Shown here in pieces: positions 1-12,219 of a stretch of DNA of 64,000 bases. Both the position numbers and the translations under genes were made by a program. The notes below the pieces were generated by a model. It was not told the origin of the DNA. It saw only the letters and a program-made list of their open reading frames with translations, and searched no databases. Positions within the stretch are counted from its first letter, which is position 1. Each line of letters starts with the position of its first letter. This DNA comes from Rhipidocladum racemiflorum (taxonomy: Eukaryota; Streptophyta; Magnoliopsida; Poales; Poaceae), in NCBI GenBank assembly GCA_036346355.1, contig CM070580.1:32506004-32570003 (forward strand). Reading direction: 5' to 3'.

Positions 1-745
1 TCTTAAGTAGAGAGAACAACAACAACAATAGTTTTATCCCCAAGACAACCCATAATAACCAACAAAACCCTTTACCAAGAACCGCTGAAAGACCAACCAG
101 CAAATACTCATCACCAAACACTTTTCCTTGGTTTCCAACCCACAAAAACCAAAGAAACCAACCAAACCAATCGCAAGAACGGTAAGAGAAATCCGAATGA
201 TTCATCATTAAATCTTGCTATTTGACTCCAACCAATAAAGCCAAAAGAAACCACAACTTCCATCCACCCTCTAAACTCTATCGCAAAAGGCAATGACTCG
301 GACTCATGAGAGACTCCAAACTTCCTGCTATGGCTTTACCCAACCACCACGGCCTCTACCTTGGCCACACCACAATAGAAGAAGGTGACCGAAACCCTTC
401 GGCACCACAACTCACTTAATCTCAATTATAGCAACTCAATCAATTCTTTCATAAACATAATAACATACATTATCAAATGTAACATTCAACATCAAAGCAT
501 AAATACAACATTAAAACGTAATGCAATGATGAACCATTACCCAACCTACTGTGCTCCACGTGTGTCAAATTTTAAATTAATTAATTCACCAATATCCAGT
601 TTTAGGGTTACTATACTATGGCAAAATTTTAAAGTATGAACCTAAGCCATGTTTCTAGGTTATCCCAAATCAAAATTTTAGTTGACCCTATGGTATTCCA
701 CTAAATTTATGCACCAGGGACCTAATGCTCGCTCCGATACCAATC
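1..745 (-). mobile_element. Internal leader region of an LTR retrotransposon (family B), truncated by window edge
   Basis: On the minus strand this stretch follows a primer-binding-site-like sequence (TGGTATCGGAGCG, about 730-744) next to the LTR at 746-2793, so it is the untranslated leader or start of the internal region. I see no gag or pol motif; the reading frames are short. The element continues left of the window. Confidence 0.55.
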
Positions 746-2793
746 AGTAATACACCTACACCTAGTATGCCCTAATGTCACCACAAAGGATAAATACAAC
801 ATCCAAACAACATATTTAAAGGTAAATTACAGCAACTACACTAATGGTTTTAAACAAATTTCGCAAAGATATCCTCTGCTTTTCCATGGTTTTAAACATC
901 AACAACAATATCATAACAATATAACATAATTGGAAAACATAATAGCATAACAACAGGGATAACAGCCACACTCCAAGTCCAGCACCTAAATTTACCATCA
1001 CATAATCCAATAAGGAATGAACAACTATTCATGACAACTAACGGGACAATAAAACCATAGCGTATTCCATTAAGGCAATCAACACATCTAAGAATAGGGG
1101 TATGCATTGTTTATTGTGTGTCATTGTGTGATGACGTGAGACTAGCTCCCTTTCCCACATGCCGGATTCAAGGTACCTAAAAAAACATAAAACAACAAGC
1201 GTGAGTTCATCACTCAGCAAAGTGTATTGCAATAAAGCAAACAATAACAACATTCATAGACATCTTCATTATCCTTTCATACATCATCATCATAAACATC
1301 TCTTAAAACATCTTCATAAACATCTCATAGAACATCATAAACATCTCATCCTGCACCATTCATGCAATGCAATGCACATGTCTCTTTGCTTAGCACATAC
1401 CGGTATTGCCGAGTGCACACCCGTCGGTGTGCACCCCCTTTTCCCTTCCATCCCGTGGAAGGTGCCTACTCATCGCTTTCGTTCACAACTATGGATGGAA
1501 TCACGAGGTAGGTCTTTCTCAATGGCACTCCGGATTAGTCATAACTTTCTCGCCGACCTTATCAAACTAGTGATGATTTTCTCACCGACCTGGCCAGTCC
1601 TCATGCCATGAATGCAAATATGCCATAAACATCAATAACTTGCACATAAACTCAATTTAACCATTGCATAGCCTTATAACAAACCATTTTCATTATGTCA
1701 CATGCAAGAATAAGTCATGGCATCATATCATAAAACATGTGTAAACTATCTCATTATCAAACATAACGGCTCCATAAGCCACAACCACTACAATACACTT
1801 GCCTTCACCCGCGCGGGACAGATTGGCGAGACATTGAAGGCACTCCCGGGGTCACACCGCCTGCACATAGGTATAAAACACTCAAGAACATGTCCACAAA
1901 ACAACACAAGAACTATCGACTTCATCAACTTCGCAACCCGCTCCTAAAACCCGAAAAACGGAGAATCTGTCCACCCGGACAGCAGACTTCCAACAAGCGT
2001 AACTTGAGTTCTACAACTCCAAATCAGGTAAACGAGTACATTTTCTCGAACCTCAGGAAACTTTCCACCTTTTTCTAAGTATTCGCGAAGACTGATTCAG
2101 CCTCTAAAATCCTCTAATCTACAATTGAATATAGACTGTTTTATTCACGTCATAGATTGGACATTGTTCGTTAAAATGGCCATAACTTTTAAACGGCTGA
2201 ACGAAACTTAGCGATTTCAGTCTCAATGAAAGGTAATTCGATTATCTACAAATTTCGCAACAGCCGGGCCCCCATAAAACGACTCTAAAATTGTCTAAAT
2301 CACGTTCCAAAACAACAATCCGATCTGCCCGCGAATCCAGAAACAGTCCCAAAATTGAATCCACCTCTAATCTCATCTTCCCAACGCACAAACCAAGAAC
2401 AAAATAAATCTCTACCAGAAATAAAACCCTAAAAAAAGAATAATTTATTTTACCTAACCACGGGATCAAAGACGACACGAAGAACCCGCCCGATCTGCAG
2501 CACTTCTTGCGATTCGATCCACCGGGACCGGCAAAGGAGATCAAAATTGAAGAACAAAGGGAGAGGACGGGGTGGCTGCTGGTTGGAGGGGCAAGGGGGG
2601 CGGGGGAGGCGCCCCAAGGGGGGAGGGGAGGATTCTAGGGTTAGGGGGAGGGAATCCTCCCACTTCAGGCCCAAAAAGACTTGCCTGAAAGCCCATTATC
2701 TGATCCAAACATGAAAATCTCTCCGAAAATCAGATTTTTCCCTAAATTTCCCTAAAAATAGCATTCTCTCTAAATTTCATTTGGAGTATTACA
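746..2793 (-). mobile_element. 5' LTR of a family-B LTR retrotransposon
   Basis: The right edge (ATTACA, so TGTAAT on the minus strand) abuts unique DNA at CACAGTTTGG; the left edge abuts the primer binding site. It shares the CCGGTATTGCCGAGTGCACA block and the CAAGCGTGAGTTCATCACTC block with the LTRs at 22052-23091 and (other strand) 45784-48585, so three LTRs of one family are present. The unique flank on the right is also found, uninterrupted, in the inverted copy near 35270, which confirms this is an insertion edge. It contains no gene. Confidence 0.7.
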
Positions 2794-3390
2794 CACAGTT
2801 TGGTAACTTGTCGAGTTGTGCTACAACTTTGATAAAGTCAGGTTGGCTTAATTAATTAAGGGCTAGTTTTCACACGGTGATTTTGTGTAGTATTACTGAA
2901 AACAAAAGTTGCCCCGTCATTGGATATAGTACCTCCAGTGCAAAATACATCGTCCTAAAATCCATCTTATCAACCTTTTAAAATTTTGATCACTAATACA
3001 CATAATTTTTTTTAATTTATCGTGAAAAATACTTGCACTGCAATAAATAAATATTTTCTACCAAATAATTAGAAGATCGAAGTAATGGCCAATAGCAGGT
3101 ATTGTTAAGACTGTTTTGTCCTGAATGAAAAGTAAAAGGGCCTGGAGGGAGTATTCTAATGCCTTCCCGTTTTTTCCCCATCTTCGGGAACTATGTTGAT
3201 ACAGTATCTTGTGGTGAAGAACCCCAGGCCCCCATCGGCTATCGGTTTTAGTTAGTAGTGATAAATAATTTAATATTGCTAAAGCATTTTTACGCGGTAA
3301 TTAACTAAGCTGCATGAGGGACGTCTGACGTGCATGCCCTTGTTACGTCATAACTTACACAGATGTTACTTGGTGATCCTATAAACTATC
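2794..3390. repeat. Left arm of an inverted segmental duplication (peroxidase 3' flank)
   Basis: This non-coding stretch is repeated in inverted orientation at about 34755-35290. Shared landmarks are the CTTGTGGTGAAGA block, the GTTACGTCATAACTTACACA block and the block around CAACTTTTGTTTTCAGTGA (its reverse complement on this arm). Together with 3674-4706 (copied at 20110-21103) it shows that at least 1.9 kb including peroxidase exon 2 was duplicated in inverse orientation. Confidence 0.8.
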
Positions 3391-3817
3391 ATACGGCTGA
3401 GGCCCTCCCCCATGGGCCAGTTCCAATGAAAAACCTCTTGATATAGAGCAAATGGTAAAAATAAAGGCAGTTCCTTTCTAGCCATCCGATCATGACTACA
3501 AAACCAACCGAAGTAGTCATGTTTTTTTTTCGAACCATCCAAGATCTTTCTCGACTTAAATAGTATATTGCACGTTACATTTATTTGTAAGAGGAATTAA
3601 ACAGTACTATTTAAATACACACAAGTCCATTCAAAGAATTCCTGTAGCGAACCCCATCATAGCTTGGGGCCGAAGAAACTAAACAAAGCGAATGAGTAAC
3701 CAAAACACAAAGTTGAAATATTTTCCGGTTACAACAATAGATCAACACGCTTGCAACTCATGGATGAAACAAACAACTGAGACATCAATCCTTCACCATG
3801 CATGCACGCATCTGAGC
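3391..3817. other. 3' flank and 3' UTR region of the peroxidase gene
   Basis: No open frame of interest lies here. Bases 3674-3817, next to the stop codon, are conserved in the inverted copy (20990-21103) and probably contain the peroxidase 3' UTR. Bases 3391-3673 have no counterpart that I can see in the right arm. Confidence 0.5.
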
Positions 3818-5129
3818 TTAGTGGTAGTTGATAGCCCGGCAATTCTTCCTCACCTGCCCCTGGTACCCGGCCTTCACCTCGATGCTGGCCAATTTCACCA
3901 TGGCGGCCTTGTACCTGTCCTCCCACCACCCGGGGATGTTGGCGTTGTCCAGCACCATCTTCTCGGTCTCCGACGACGCCAGGAGCGCTAAGCGTCGGAG
4001 GTGAACAGCACGGTGTGCGCCAGCAAGTCCTTGTAGTACTTGTTGTCCAGCGCGTTGGGCGCCACTACGCCCTGCATCACAGTCGGGTCGCCGCCGCCAG
4101 GCGTCGCGTTGGGCGGGCACCGGCTCCTCAGGAACCCGGCGTAGCCGCTTATCGATGTCGGAGGGGACGTTGAGGCGGTCGGGGACGAAGGACGAGCAGT
4201 GCGACCGCCCACGGTGTGCGCGCCGGATAGACGACCATGTCCTCCACGGAAAGCCCCTTGGCGACGAAGCTGGAGACGAGGTCGCTGAGGTTAGACGTCG
4301 GTGGGACCAGGAATTTGACCGGTTCGGAGGCGTTGGAGAAGGTGCCGTCGCGGCGGCCCGCCGGGATGTCGAAGTAAACCTTGCTGCTGCTGAGAAAGTA
4401 GGACGCGTCGCGTGCCGCGAAGGCAATGATGTCGGCGCAGGAGACGACGCCAGGGCAAGCCGCCTCGACGGCGTCCTTGATCGCGTCGATCAGCTCGAAG
4501 CCTCGCAGGCTAGGGTTGTTCGGCGGGCTGAGCTTCTCCGGCGTCGGGCTGAACGGGGTCGGGTCCAGGAGGATGGAAGCATCACAACCCTAATTAACAA
4601 TTCAACAAGTTAGCCTAGCTAATCGACTACGGAAGTAACAATTCAAAATTTTCCTTGCACATACATGAGGTAAAGCCCAATGTTGATTAGCTGGTAGGTA
4701 AAAGAAACGCATTATGTGTGAGAAACATGCAAGAAATTAGCAAAGCTGGCCTGCATCCGTGTTGCCATGGTGCACCTTAATTTACCTTTATATATATGCT
4801 CATGCATGTACCTATATACTTGACGCCTTTGCTAGAGTTAAGTTAGCAATTAGCCCGGGGCTGATTGATGACCAGTACGGTAGTGTCTTCGAAAAGAAAA
4901 TGATCAATACCTCGACGAAGCAGTCATGAAAAAGCATGCGGATGACGGCGGCGCCATTGCCGGGGTTCTGATAGATGGCTTTCTCGACGACGCCCTTGAC
5001 GACAGCCTCCGCCTGGGGGCACTTGTCGTGGTAGAACCCCATCTCCAGAGGCCAGTAAGGGCTGGCCTGGCACGCCACTGCCAGGAGCAGCAAGGCACAT
5101 AGCACAAGAACGGGCAGCTTAGTAGCCAT
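3818..5129 (-). CDS. Class III (secretory) plant peroxidase, two exons, frameshifted
   Basis: Heme peroxidase using H2O2 to oxidise phenolic substrates in the apoplast or vacuole. Exon 1 (5129-4911) starts MATKLPVLVLCALLLLAVAC, a clear signal peptide, and carries the distal catalytic motif RMLFHDCFVE; donor GT follows at 4910. Exon 2 (4589-3818, acceptor AG at 4590-4591) opens with GCDASILLD, then LRGFELIDAIK, CPGVVSCADIIAFAARDASY and ends GYQGQVRKNCRAINYH. About 330 residues in all, normal for the family. The proximal heme-ligand motif (GAHTVGRSHC) is recognisable only across two single-base losses (about 4228 and 4209); further shifts occur near 4150 and 3988. Protein conservation continues on both sides of each shift, so this is either a very young pseudogene or a sequence with assembly indels. 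A second, worse copy lies inverted at 20110-21103. The exact paralogue is not identified. Confidence 0.85.
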
Positions 5130-5237
5130 GTCTAGCTTGGATATGCTACCTTGTACTTAACTAATCTCTTGCACTCAAGCTTGAGTAAGATAGGAGAAAG
5201 AGAAGTGATCGATGGCGGAGATGAGCTGAGTAGGGAG

Positions 5238-5247
5238 CTATTTATAG
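5238..5247 (-). promoter_or_regulatory. TATA box of the peroxidase gene
   Basis: The minus strand reads CTATAAATAG about 110 bases upstream of the peroxidase ATG (5129), a canonical plant TATA box at a distance that allows a roughly 75-base 5' UTR. Confidence 0.65.
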
Positions 5248-5249
5248 GT

Positions 5250-5823
5250 GGAAGAAGAGTAGAAGACCCATGTACACGGACCATGTTCAACATTAATATC
5301 GCACGTCGATTAGCAAGGGTTTGGTCAGATTTTTTGCTTTGTTACTACACCGGGTAATTGCCACCTAGCTTAAGTTCATTCACAGTGTACTTGCACGAGC
5401 ACGAGGAAATTAAAGGGTCTTAATAATTAATACACAAACAGCAACATTGGTTCACTAACCCTGATGGATATATGGGGTTGACTTGGCTGGTTCAGTGCTC
5501 TGTGCGCGTATGAATGGGTCATAATTAAGGTCATGTATAATAAAGTCACTTTAGCTGATTCTTAGCCTATATATATATATATATATATATATCAGTTTTT
5601 ATCTATATGGAAGAGTGAGAAAAGAGAAAAGGGAAGAGAGCTAGCTCTTATTTAGTTGTCAGTTTTGTACGGGAGTATAGGTAGATTAATTATTTATGTA
5701 CAAGAGAAGAGATAGTTATTGCACAACATCTAGAGACGGTTATTGTATAAACTGGTTTTTAACTTGCTATTAGTCTGTAGATGGCTTTGCAATTGTATTT
5801 GCTCTAATAGCATATAGTATAAG
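5250..5823. other. Peroxidase upstream region, no gene seen
   Basis: AT-rich upstream sequence with a short (TA)n tract near 5568-5592. No coding signal. It probably holds distal promoter elements of the peroxidase gene. Confidence 0.4.
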
Positions 5824-5985
5824 TAGGGATGCAAATGGGCCGGCCCTAGGGTCATCTTTGACCCACTCTAGTTCATTTGTTTGCACTAAAACTTGAAAGG
5901 TAGACTAAAAATTAAGTTTTTAGTGCAAACAAATGAACTAGAGTGGGTCAAAGAAGACCCTAGGGTTAACCCATTTGCATCCCTA
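5824..5985. mobile_element. hAT-type MITE, near-perfect 162-bp hairpin
   Basis: Ends TAGGGATGCAAATGGG and its reverse complement; the two arms of about 70 bases fold on each other almost perfectly around a short AT loop. It is flanked by an 8-bp direct repeat AGTATAAG (5816-5823 and 5986-5993), the hallmark of hAT insertion. It lies about 0.7 kb upstream of the peroxidase ATG. Confidence 0.88.
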
Positions 5986-5993
5986 AGTATAAG

Positions 5994-7872
5994 CTAGCTA
6001 TCTCGGTCCTACGAGACGAGCTAATTAATTAATATAGCTTGTGTTTCTTTGTCCTAACATTATTTTCAGTTTTATAATACTGTATAATCCACCGGTTGCA
6101 GATCGGGACAGATGTTTTCCCGGTTGTTGAGAGGTCAGGACAATTACGAACGTTTCCTTTGGACAGGGATGACCGCTAAATTACTCCATGTTTAAATCCG
6201 TTCTGACCAGGAATGTACTTGCAATATATGTAATTTTTATTCGAGGATATCAATAACTTGATTTGTTTTTGACAACTATGAGCTTTTTGCCGTTGAAACG
6301 TCACAAAGCTACACTTGCGTCGTGTTTTGACCAAATCATTTGTCACTTTTGAGTTAGCTGGGATGTTGAAGTTAATATGACGTGTATTCAGGCATTCCTA
6401 CGTACTAGTACGTACGTAGTGTATGAAATGCGAGTTACACTAAACGTACCATTAAACGGACTACAGCTGGGACAACGAATGAACACCCGGTGATGTCAAT
6501 AATGTTTAAGCCACTTGAAGCACGTACAGCTAAGATCAACAGATCTCAATAATGAGAGTTAATTTAACCCGGTAAAAACCTTGTTAGTTTTAACCCTCCA
6601 TGCATCTGCCAGTAATATTTGTCCGTTGGTTGGCGTATTGCAAGATTGTATTGTCGACGTTGTATCAATTGATAGACATACTGTGTGGATTCATCGACCC
6701 AGTAAGATTCGTGTTACGTGATACATTGTTGATATAAAATTAGTTCAGAAAGAAAAGTGGTGTACCACGTACGTACCACCACTCCATATCGTGGTCCAGA
6801 CGGTACATGTAACTGTAGATGTAAGATACTTTTTACTTTTTTATAAGATATTAAAATTTATATTTAGTTAGTATCAGGATGTATTGTTAAACTATTTTAA
6901 CATAATGTGGCACATGTAAATTACATAATAGTTCTTATAATAAAATATATAAGTGTGATGGTTGCTGGACAAAAAGATTAAGAATCATGGGGTTTAAAAC
7001 CTCTCTCATCTCCTTTCTAAATATTTAGTTGTGTACTAATTAGTGTTATTAAGCATAATACATGTTACAGGAGGAATTACTTTTAAACACCAGTTTCCAT
7101 GCATGTATTGTTGCAATAAGAATAAGTGATGAATTGCTGACTACATGCATGTGTTAAAGTTCTAAGTTACAGTTGCCAGTTTCATTGAGTTAGTACTAAG
7201 TTACAGTCAGTTTCATTAAGTTTTAAGTGTTGAATTAAAGTATCAGTTTCATTGTATTTAGTGAATAGAAACTGATATATTTAATTCATGGAAACTAACG
7301 TATTTAGTGCAAAGAAACTTATTGCTTTAATGTATGGAAACTTATGTTCATTGCAATAGCTTTTCTCCTTGGCTAGACCTTTTCTTGGCTATAAAAGGAG
7401 CCTTCTCATGTACATCAAATTAAGGTACGTGAAGGAAGAAAAGAACACAGAAAAGAAGAGTACATACATAAAAGAAATAGAATAGAAAAATTCTCTGACC
7501 ATTGAGAGAACTATAAAAGTTAAGAAGAAAAAGATAAGAGAAAAATAAAACTCAATATGCAAGGTAATATGTTTCAAAGTCGGTTTGTGCTTTTGCACAT
7601 ATAAAAATTATTTTTAGGTTAAATCAAAAAATTATGCTAAATGATTTTATAGCTTTCATAATTTTTCATGTATCAATTTTAGTATTAACAAAGATGCTAA
7701 AATGTCTAAAAGTAAGAGAAGCTCAGAGATACTGAATCCCGTCAGATGTAACAGTCATCACAGGATCATCGATATCCACGGCTCGCCTACCGGCGGTTGC
7801 AGCTTTGACTGATGGGCGATGACCTCATGGAAAGTTGGAAACACAGATTTTACTTGCAAAGTCACGTACTGA
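5994..7872. other. Intergenic DNA, no gene seen
   Basis: AT-rich. Bases 7140-7340 contain irregular short repeats of a CAGTTTCATT / GAAACT type. Some TATA-like strings occur (for example near 7390), but no credible coding sequence. Confidence 0.4.
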
Positions 7873-8389
7873 TAGAGGTGGGCGCCGTCGCGTACGTGCC
7901 GGTCCGGTCTGGGTTTAGCGTGCTTCGGGTCGGAACCGTGTCATGCCACGACGGCCCACCGTGCCCACCGCGGTCAGGCTGTGCCAACCGAAGCTTTGGC
8001 GAGCCAAGGCCCAAATTTATTTGGCGCTGCTGCTTTCGTGCACGTGCGGCCAGGCTCGATCCATTTTCACTATTTCACTATTGTGATGAGCAAAGAAATA
8101 AAACACATCACTACAACTAAACTACCTATTTTAATTACATAAGAGACTAATCACATCAACAAAATGTCAAACATAAATGCAATGCTTGAAGATGCCCTGA
8201 ATTAAAAATATCTGCCAACTTTTAGGCTTTAATCCGTGATTTCGTGCCCGTTCGTGCCGTGCCGCCCGTCGTGTCCGGTTCCCGGGCCCGGCACGGCCCG
8301 AGCTACAGTTGTGTGCCGTGCTTTGCACCGGGCCATCCCATCGTGCTTTGGGCCGACCCAAAAGAGCCCGGCCCATGTGCCCACCTCTA
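7873..8389. mobile_element. Non-autonomous hAT-type element, 517 bp
   Basis: Terminal inverted repeats TAGAGGTGGGC / GCCCACCTCTA. The 8-bp flanks CGTACTGA and GGTACTAG share the core GTACT, consistent with a decayed hAT target duplication. The interior is GC-rich with GGCACGG/CCGTGCC-like palindromic motifs and no transposase. Confidence 0.7.
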
Positions 8390-8414
8390 GGTACTAGATT
8401 GACGCCAGAACCAT

Positions 8415-9690
8415 TGAGAGAATTTTTTACTATTCTAATTTTTTTCGTAACTAGATGCTAGTACGATAAAATTACAAAAATAGTCCTTAAACAATGATTT
8501 CTAAGATCCTAGTACGCAGGAAAAAAATTAATTTTTTTTTCAATATCAAGTGGACCAGTCCACCGAAAATTTTTTTCAATATCCCAGTACACTTGTTTAT
8601 TTTCTTTTTTTTCTTAATATCAAGCGGCTCCGGTCCACTAATTTTTAATTTTTTTTTTAGATTTAATTAATTCAAAATTCTAAAATTAAACTTTCTTGAT
8701 CAGTTCGAGCCACTAAGCCCAAAAATAACCTTCACTTCGCTAAATTAAGTCTCTAAAATCTCTAAAATGACCAAAATACCTCCCGACTCCTTCTCCGACC
8801 CCTCTTTTCGAATTTTTCCCGCTTTCCTTTCTTCTTGCTTTTCTTTTGTTTGTTTGTTTATTGATTTCGTTTCTCCGCACTAGATCCGACCTTTGAGCAA
8901 TACCAGGGGCAGGAGCAGGACAAGTCTGGAACTGAGTAGGACTACAACTACTACGAATTAGACGTCCCTTTAGCCCAGCAAGGCAAGCTGGGTTCAATAC
9001 ATTAAAAAGTATATACTACTATATTATTAACAAGCTAGGTTCAAAATGTTCAAGGGGTGTAGCTTGTCTTGCTAGGCTAAAGGGGCGTCTAACTCATAGT
9101 AGCTGTAGTCTTGCTCGGTTTCGAACTGGTCCTACTCTTGGTACTGCTCAAAGGTCGGATCTAGCGCGGAGAAACGAAATCAATAAATAAACGAACAAAA
9201 GAAAAGCAAGAAGAAAGAAAAACGGAAAAATTTGGAAGGAGGGGCCGAAGAAGGAATCAGGAGGGAATTTTGGTTATTATGGAGATTTTAGAGTCTTGAT
9301 TTGGTGGAGTGGAGGTTATTTTTGGACTCAGTGACTCGAACCGATCAAGAAAGTGTATTTTTGAATTAATTAAATCCAAAAAAAAATAAAAAAATCAGCA
9401 GATTGAAAACCACTTGACATTAAAAAAATAAAAAGAAACAAAAAAAATAACAAGCAGTCTGGACCGATAAAAATAATTCCTGCAGACTAGGTCCACTGGA
9501 AATTTAAAAAAACATTCCTGCGGACCGGGTCCCCTTGAAAATGAAAAAAAAATCAAAAAAAATTTTCTGCGGACTGGGATAACTGGAAATCACTGTTTAG
9601 GGGCTACTTCTGTAATTTATCGAACTAGCAGCTAGTTACAAAAAAATTAAACATAGCAGGCTAGAATAGTAAAAAATACCCGCTGAGAAC
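8415..9690. mobile_element. 1.3-kb fold-back element (long imperfect inverted repeat)
   Basis: Left arm (about 8415-8995) and right arm (about 9045-9690) are inverted copies: for example GATCCGACCTTTGAGCA at about 8884 pairs with TGCTCAAAGGTCGGATC at about 9147, and TTTTTTACTATTCTA near 8422 pairs with TAGAATAGTAAAAAA near 9663. The centre is a short AT-rich spacer. The interior is non-coding. Termini and target duplication are not sharp; a long-TIR MULE-like or Foldback element is the best guess. Confidence 0.65.
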
Positions 9691-9762
9691 TACACTGTTT
9701 TCTAGGACACCATTGACAGTGAGTGTGAATTGACACGTGGCCCACGTTGCTAGGTCTTTGTA

Positions 9763-10702
9763 TGTAACATCCTAATTTTGCAACAGCTTAAAATATTATA
9801 ATGTCAAGTCATTTTCTGAGTTTAATATAAATTTTTAGAATTTTTTATTTTTTTTAGAATTTTTTGTAATTAAAGAAAACACTTTTTATTTTCAAGTTAC
9901 TGGTTCCAAAAATTAAAAATCAAAATTGAAATTAGCGCAGAGACTGAAAATATTTTACTTAACTTTTAGATAGTCTGGAGAGCCCCTCCAAAAAGTTTCA
10001 TGAATTTTTGAGTTAAGTTGATATCTTTGAAAAATCTAAAATCTCACTTGTCATAACATGAGGGACTAAAATAATTTATGAGAAATTCATGCTGCTGCTA
10101 AAATACTAAAAAATTTACACAAATATCATTACCGCCTTAGCAACACCCTAAACAATTTTCATAAAATTTAGAGCTAATTTAATACCTCTAGACATTCCAG
10201 AAATGTCTAGCAGTAATTAAGTGCATATTTAAAAATCGTTTAAAGTCCGAAAATAGAAAGTGTCTATCTCGGAAACCTGTTTTGAGACATTTTTAACTTA
10301 ATTAAAATATTTTCAACAAAACTTTATATAAACTTTTCATATATTTATTTATTTCAAAGAAAAGGTTTATTTCAAATTAATTTCAAATAAATCTAAATAA
10401 ATTTTAAAAATTCTAAAGACACAATAAATGCAAGAAAAACAAAAAATAGAATGTTACATCTTAGTCTTTACCGTCGTAGAACTCCACATCTGAATCAACA
10501 AAATAAGGAAGGGTGAGTACAAAAATACTCTGTAAGTTACACGGGAGATGAAAATTAATGTAGAGTTGTAAAGGAAGGCTACTCTAAAATCAGTGGACAT
10601 TAATACCAAGTCTAGAACATGAAGCTAATGGACTGAATACACACCTGTACCTGGGAAAAATTGTACCTGTACATTTAGCCCGTCTAGCCACGTGGTAGTC
10701 TT

Positions 10703-10800
<98 letters not shown>

Positions 10801-11309
10801 GCAACGCAACTCACGTGTTGTTGTGGACGAAAAAAATTGTCGAGATAGATAGAGATTTTAGTAGAAAGCTAAAATATTTTTCGAGAATACCTCAAAACAA
10901 AAGAAACAAAAAACCTCTAAAAAATTTCTAAAATCTAAACAATTATAATTTTTTTTTAAAAAAAAATAATTTATTTTATTTTTCAAAGAAATATTTTTTA
11001 AAAATAGTACTATAGCAATATTGTTCCTTACTGTGAATAGGGGACATTTGGCGAGAAGTTTGGTTGGCTACCGTACTTTCTAAAAATAAAGGGTTATATA
11101 GATTCAGACTCTACAACAGGTGTATGTTGGACACAAGAAATTGGTTATAGCTAGCCTGTAAACTCTTTTCTAGTTAAGTCAAATTGGGATTATTTAGTGT
11201 CAAGTGGGATTTAGATACGAGCAAGTCGCGGAAGGTTGGATGCTATTATACTAGTTTATACCTGGCAAGGCCCAACATTCCTAGCTGGGAATTTGGGGGC
11301 AGTGAGGCC
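9763..11309. mobile_element. AT-rich LTR-like sequence
   Basis: Begins TGTAACATCCTAATTTTG and has a TGTTACA-like end at 10458, both typical of long gypsy LTRs in grasses; the segment after it holds a GGGTGAGTACAAAAATACTC motif common in such LTRs. I find no exact target duplication and no coding region, so the limits are uncertain. Confidence 0.4.
10704..10795. repeat. (AT)n microsatellite, about 92 bp
   Basis: Uninterrupted alternating AT. Its YIYIYI-type translation is an artefact. Confidence 0.95.
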
Positions 11310-11419
11310 AGGTTCACCTTTTCTTTTTTAAGAAAATCGGACGATTTTCGTTTTTAGATTATCAGAAAAAATCGCTCAAAAATCAGTAGAAAATCGCTAG
11401 ATATCGCATGATTTTAAAA
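11310..11419. mobile_element. Truncated hAT-type element with CGATTTTCG motifs
   Basis: CAGGTTCACC followed by AAAATCGGACGATTTTCG and GAAAATCGCTAG resembles one end of the complete hAT element at 36382-36783 (CAGGGTTCA end, same iterated motif). It is cut off at the MULE left end, and the missing half is not found on the other side of the MULE. Confidence 0.5.
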
Positions 11420-11657
11420 GGATTTTTACATGTGTGCCCTTAGTTTGAACACACTACTCAGTTTTACCCATAGTTTAATATCTTCCTCAGGTCTACCCTT
11501 GCTGCCCAAATTTTCATCAGTTGTGCCCTCCCACGTTCCTTACAGGTGGGACCCACCAAAAAAATCCCCAACCCTCTCACCCACGTTCCTTACAGGTGGG
11601 ACCCACCAAAAAAATCCCCAACGCTCTCAATTCTTACAGCCTGAGCTTTTCCGCCCG
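11420..11657 (+). repeat. MULE left TIR with internal 50-bp duplication
   Basis: Inverted match to 19872-20109. Two direct copies of the 50-bp unit lie at about 11531 and 11581. It is probably the promoter region of the MURA gene, by analogy with MuDR (inference). Confidence 0.85.
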
Positions 11658-12219
11658 CCCAGATCCACCTCACGCCTCTCGCTGAGCCGAGCCGGAGGAG
11701 CACGCGCACTGGTCCGCCGGCGCCGGCTTGCCTCCGGCCCGGCTGTCATAGCCAGACTTTCGCGGCCCTGGCGTCCGTGCCAGGCCCCGCGCCCGGAGGC
11801 CTCTCGTCTCAGGAGCACGCCGCAGCCGGCCGGCCCAGCGCCATGGCGGCCTGGCGCTCAGCAGACGGCCTGGTCTGCGGCCCGTGCCTCGCGCCGGCTG
11901 CCTCCTCGCTGGTCTCGCCATATTGGTCGCCTCCCCACGGTAAATCGGCGCCTCGCACTCCGGCGGCCCAATCGCGCCCGCGCTCGCACTCTGGCGGCCT
12001 CCTGCTGGTCTCGCCGCGCTCGATTCGCCTCCGCGGTCAGCCCAGCGCTCGGCCCGGCCACTGCCCGATGCGAGTAATGCGTAATAGCTCCCCACGCCAC
12101 TCTTGGCGGCCAGCAGGCGCATCGAACCCGCTCCTCTCCTCCACGCCAGGCACTCACACCACCCTCCCCTCCTCCCAGCAAGCAACAGAACACCTCCTCT
12201 CCTCTTTGTATGAAATAGG

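Noticed and set aside
4155..4613. 152-codon plus-strand frame opposite peroxidase exon 2
   Set aside because: Shadow of the GC-rich peroxidase exon on the other strand.
10590..10814. Frame encoding a YIYIYI run
   Set aside because: Translation of an (AT)n microsatellite; the same applies to the frame at 37982-38197.
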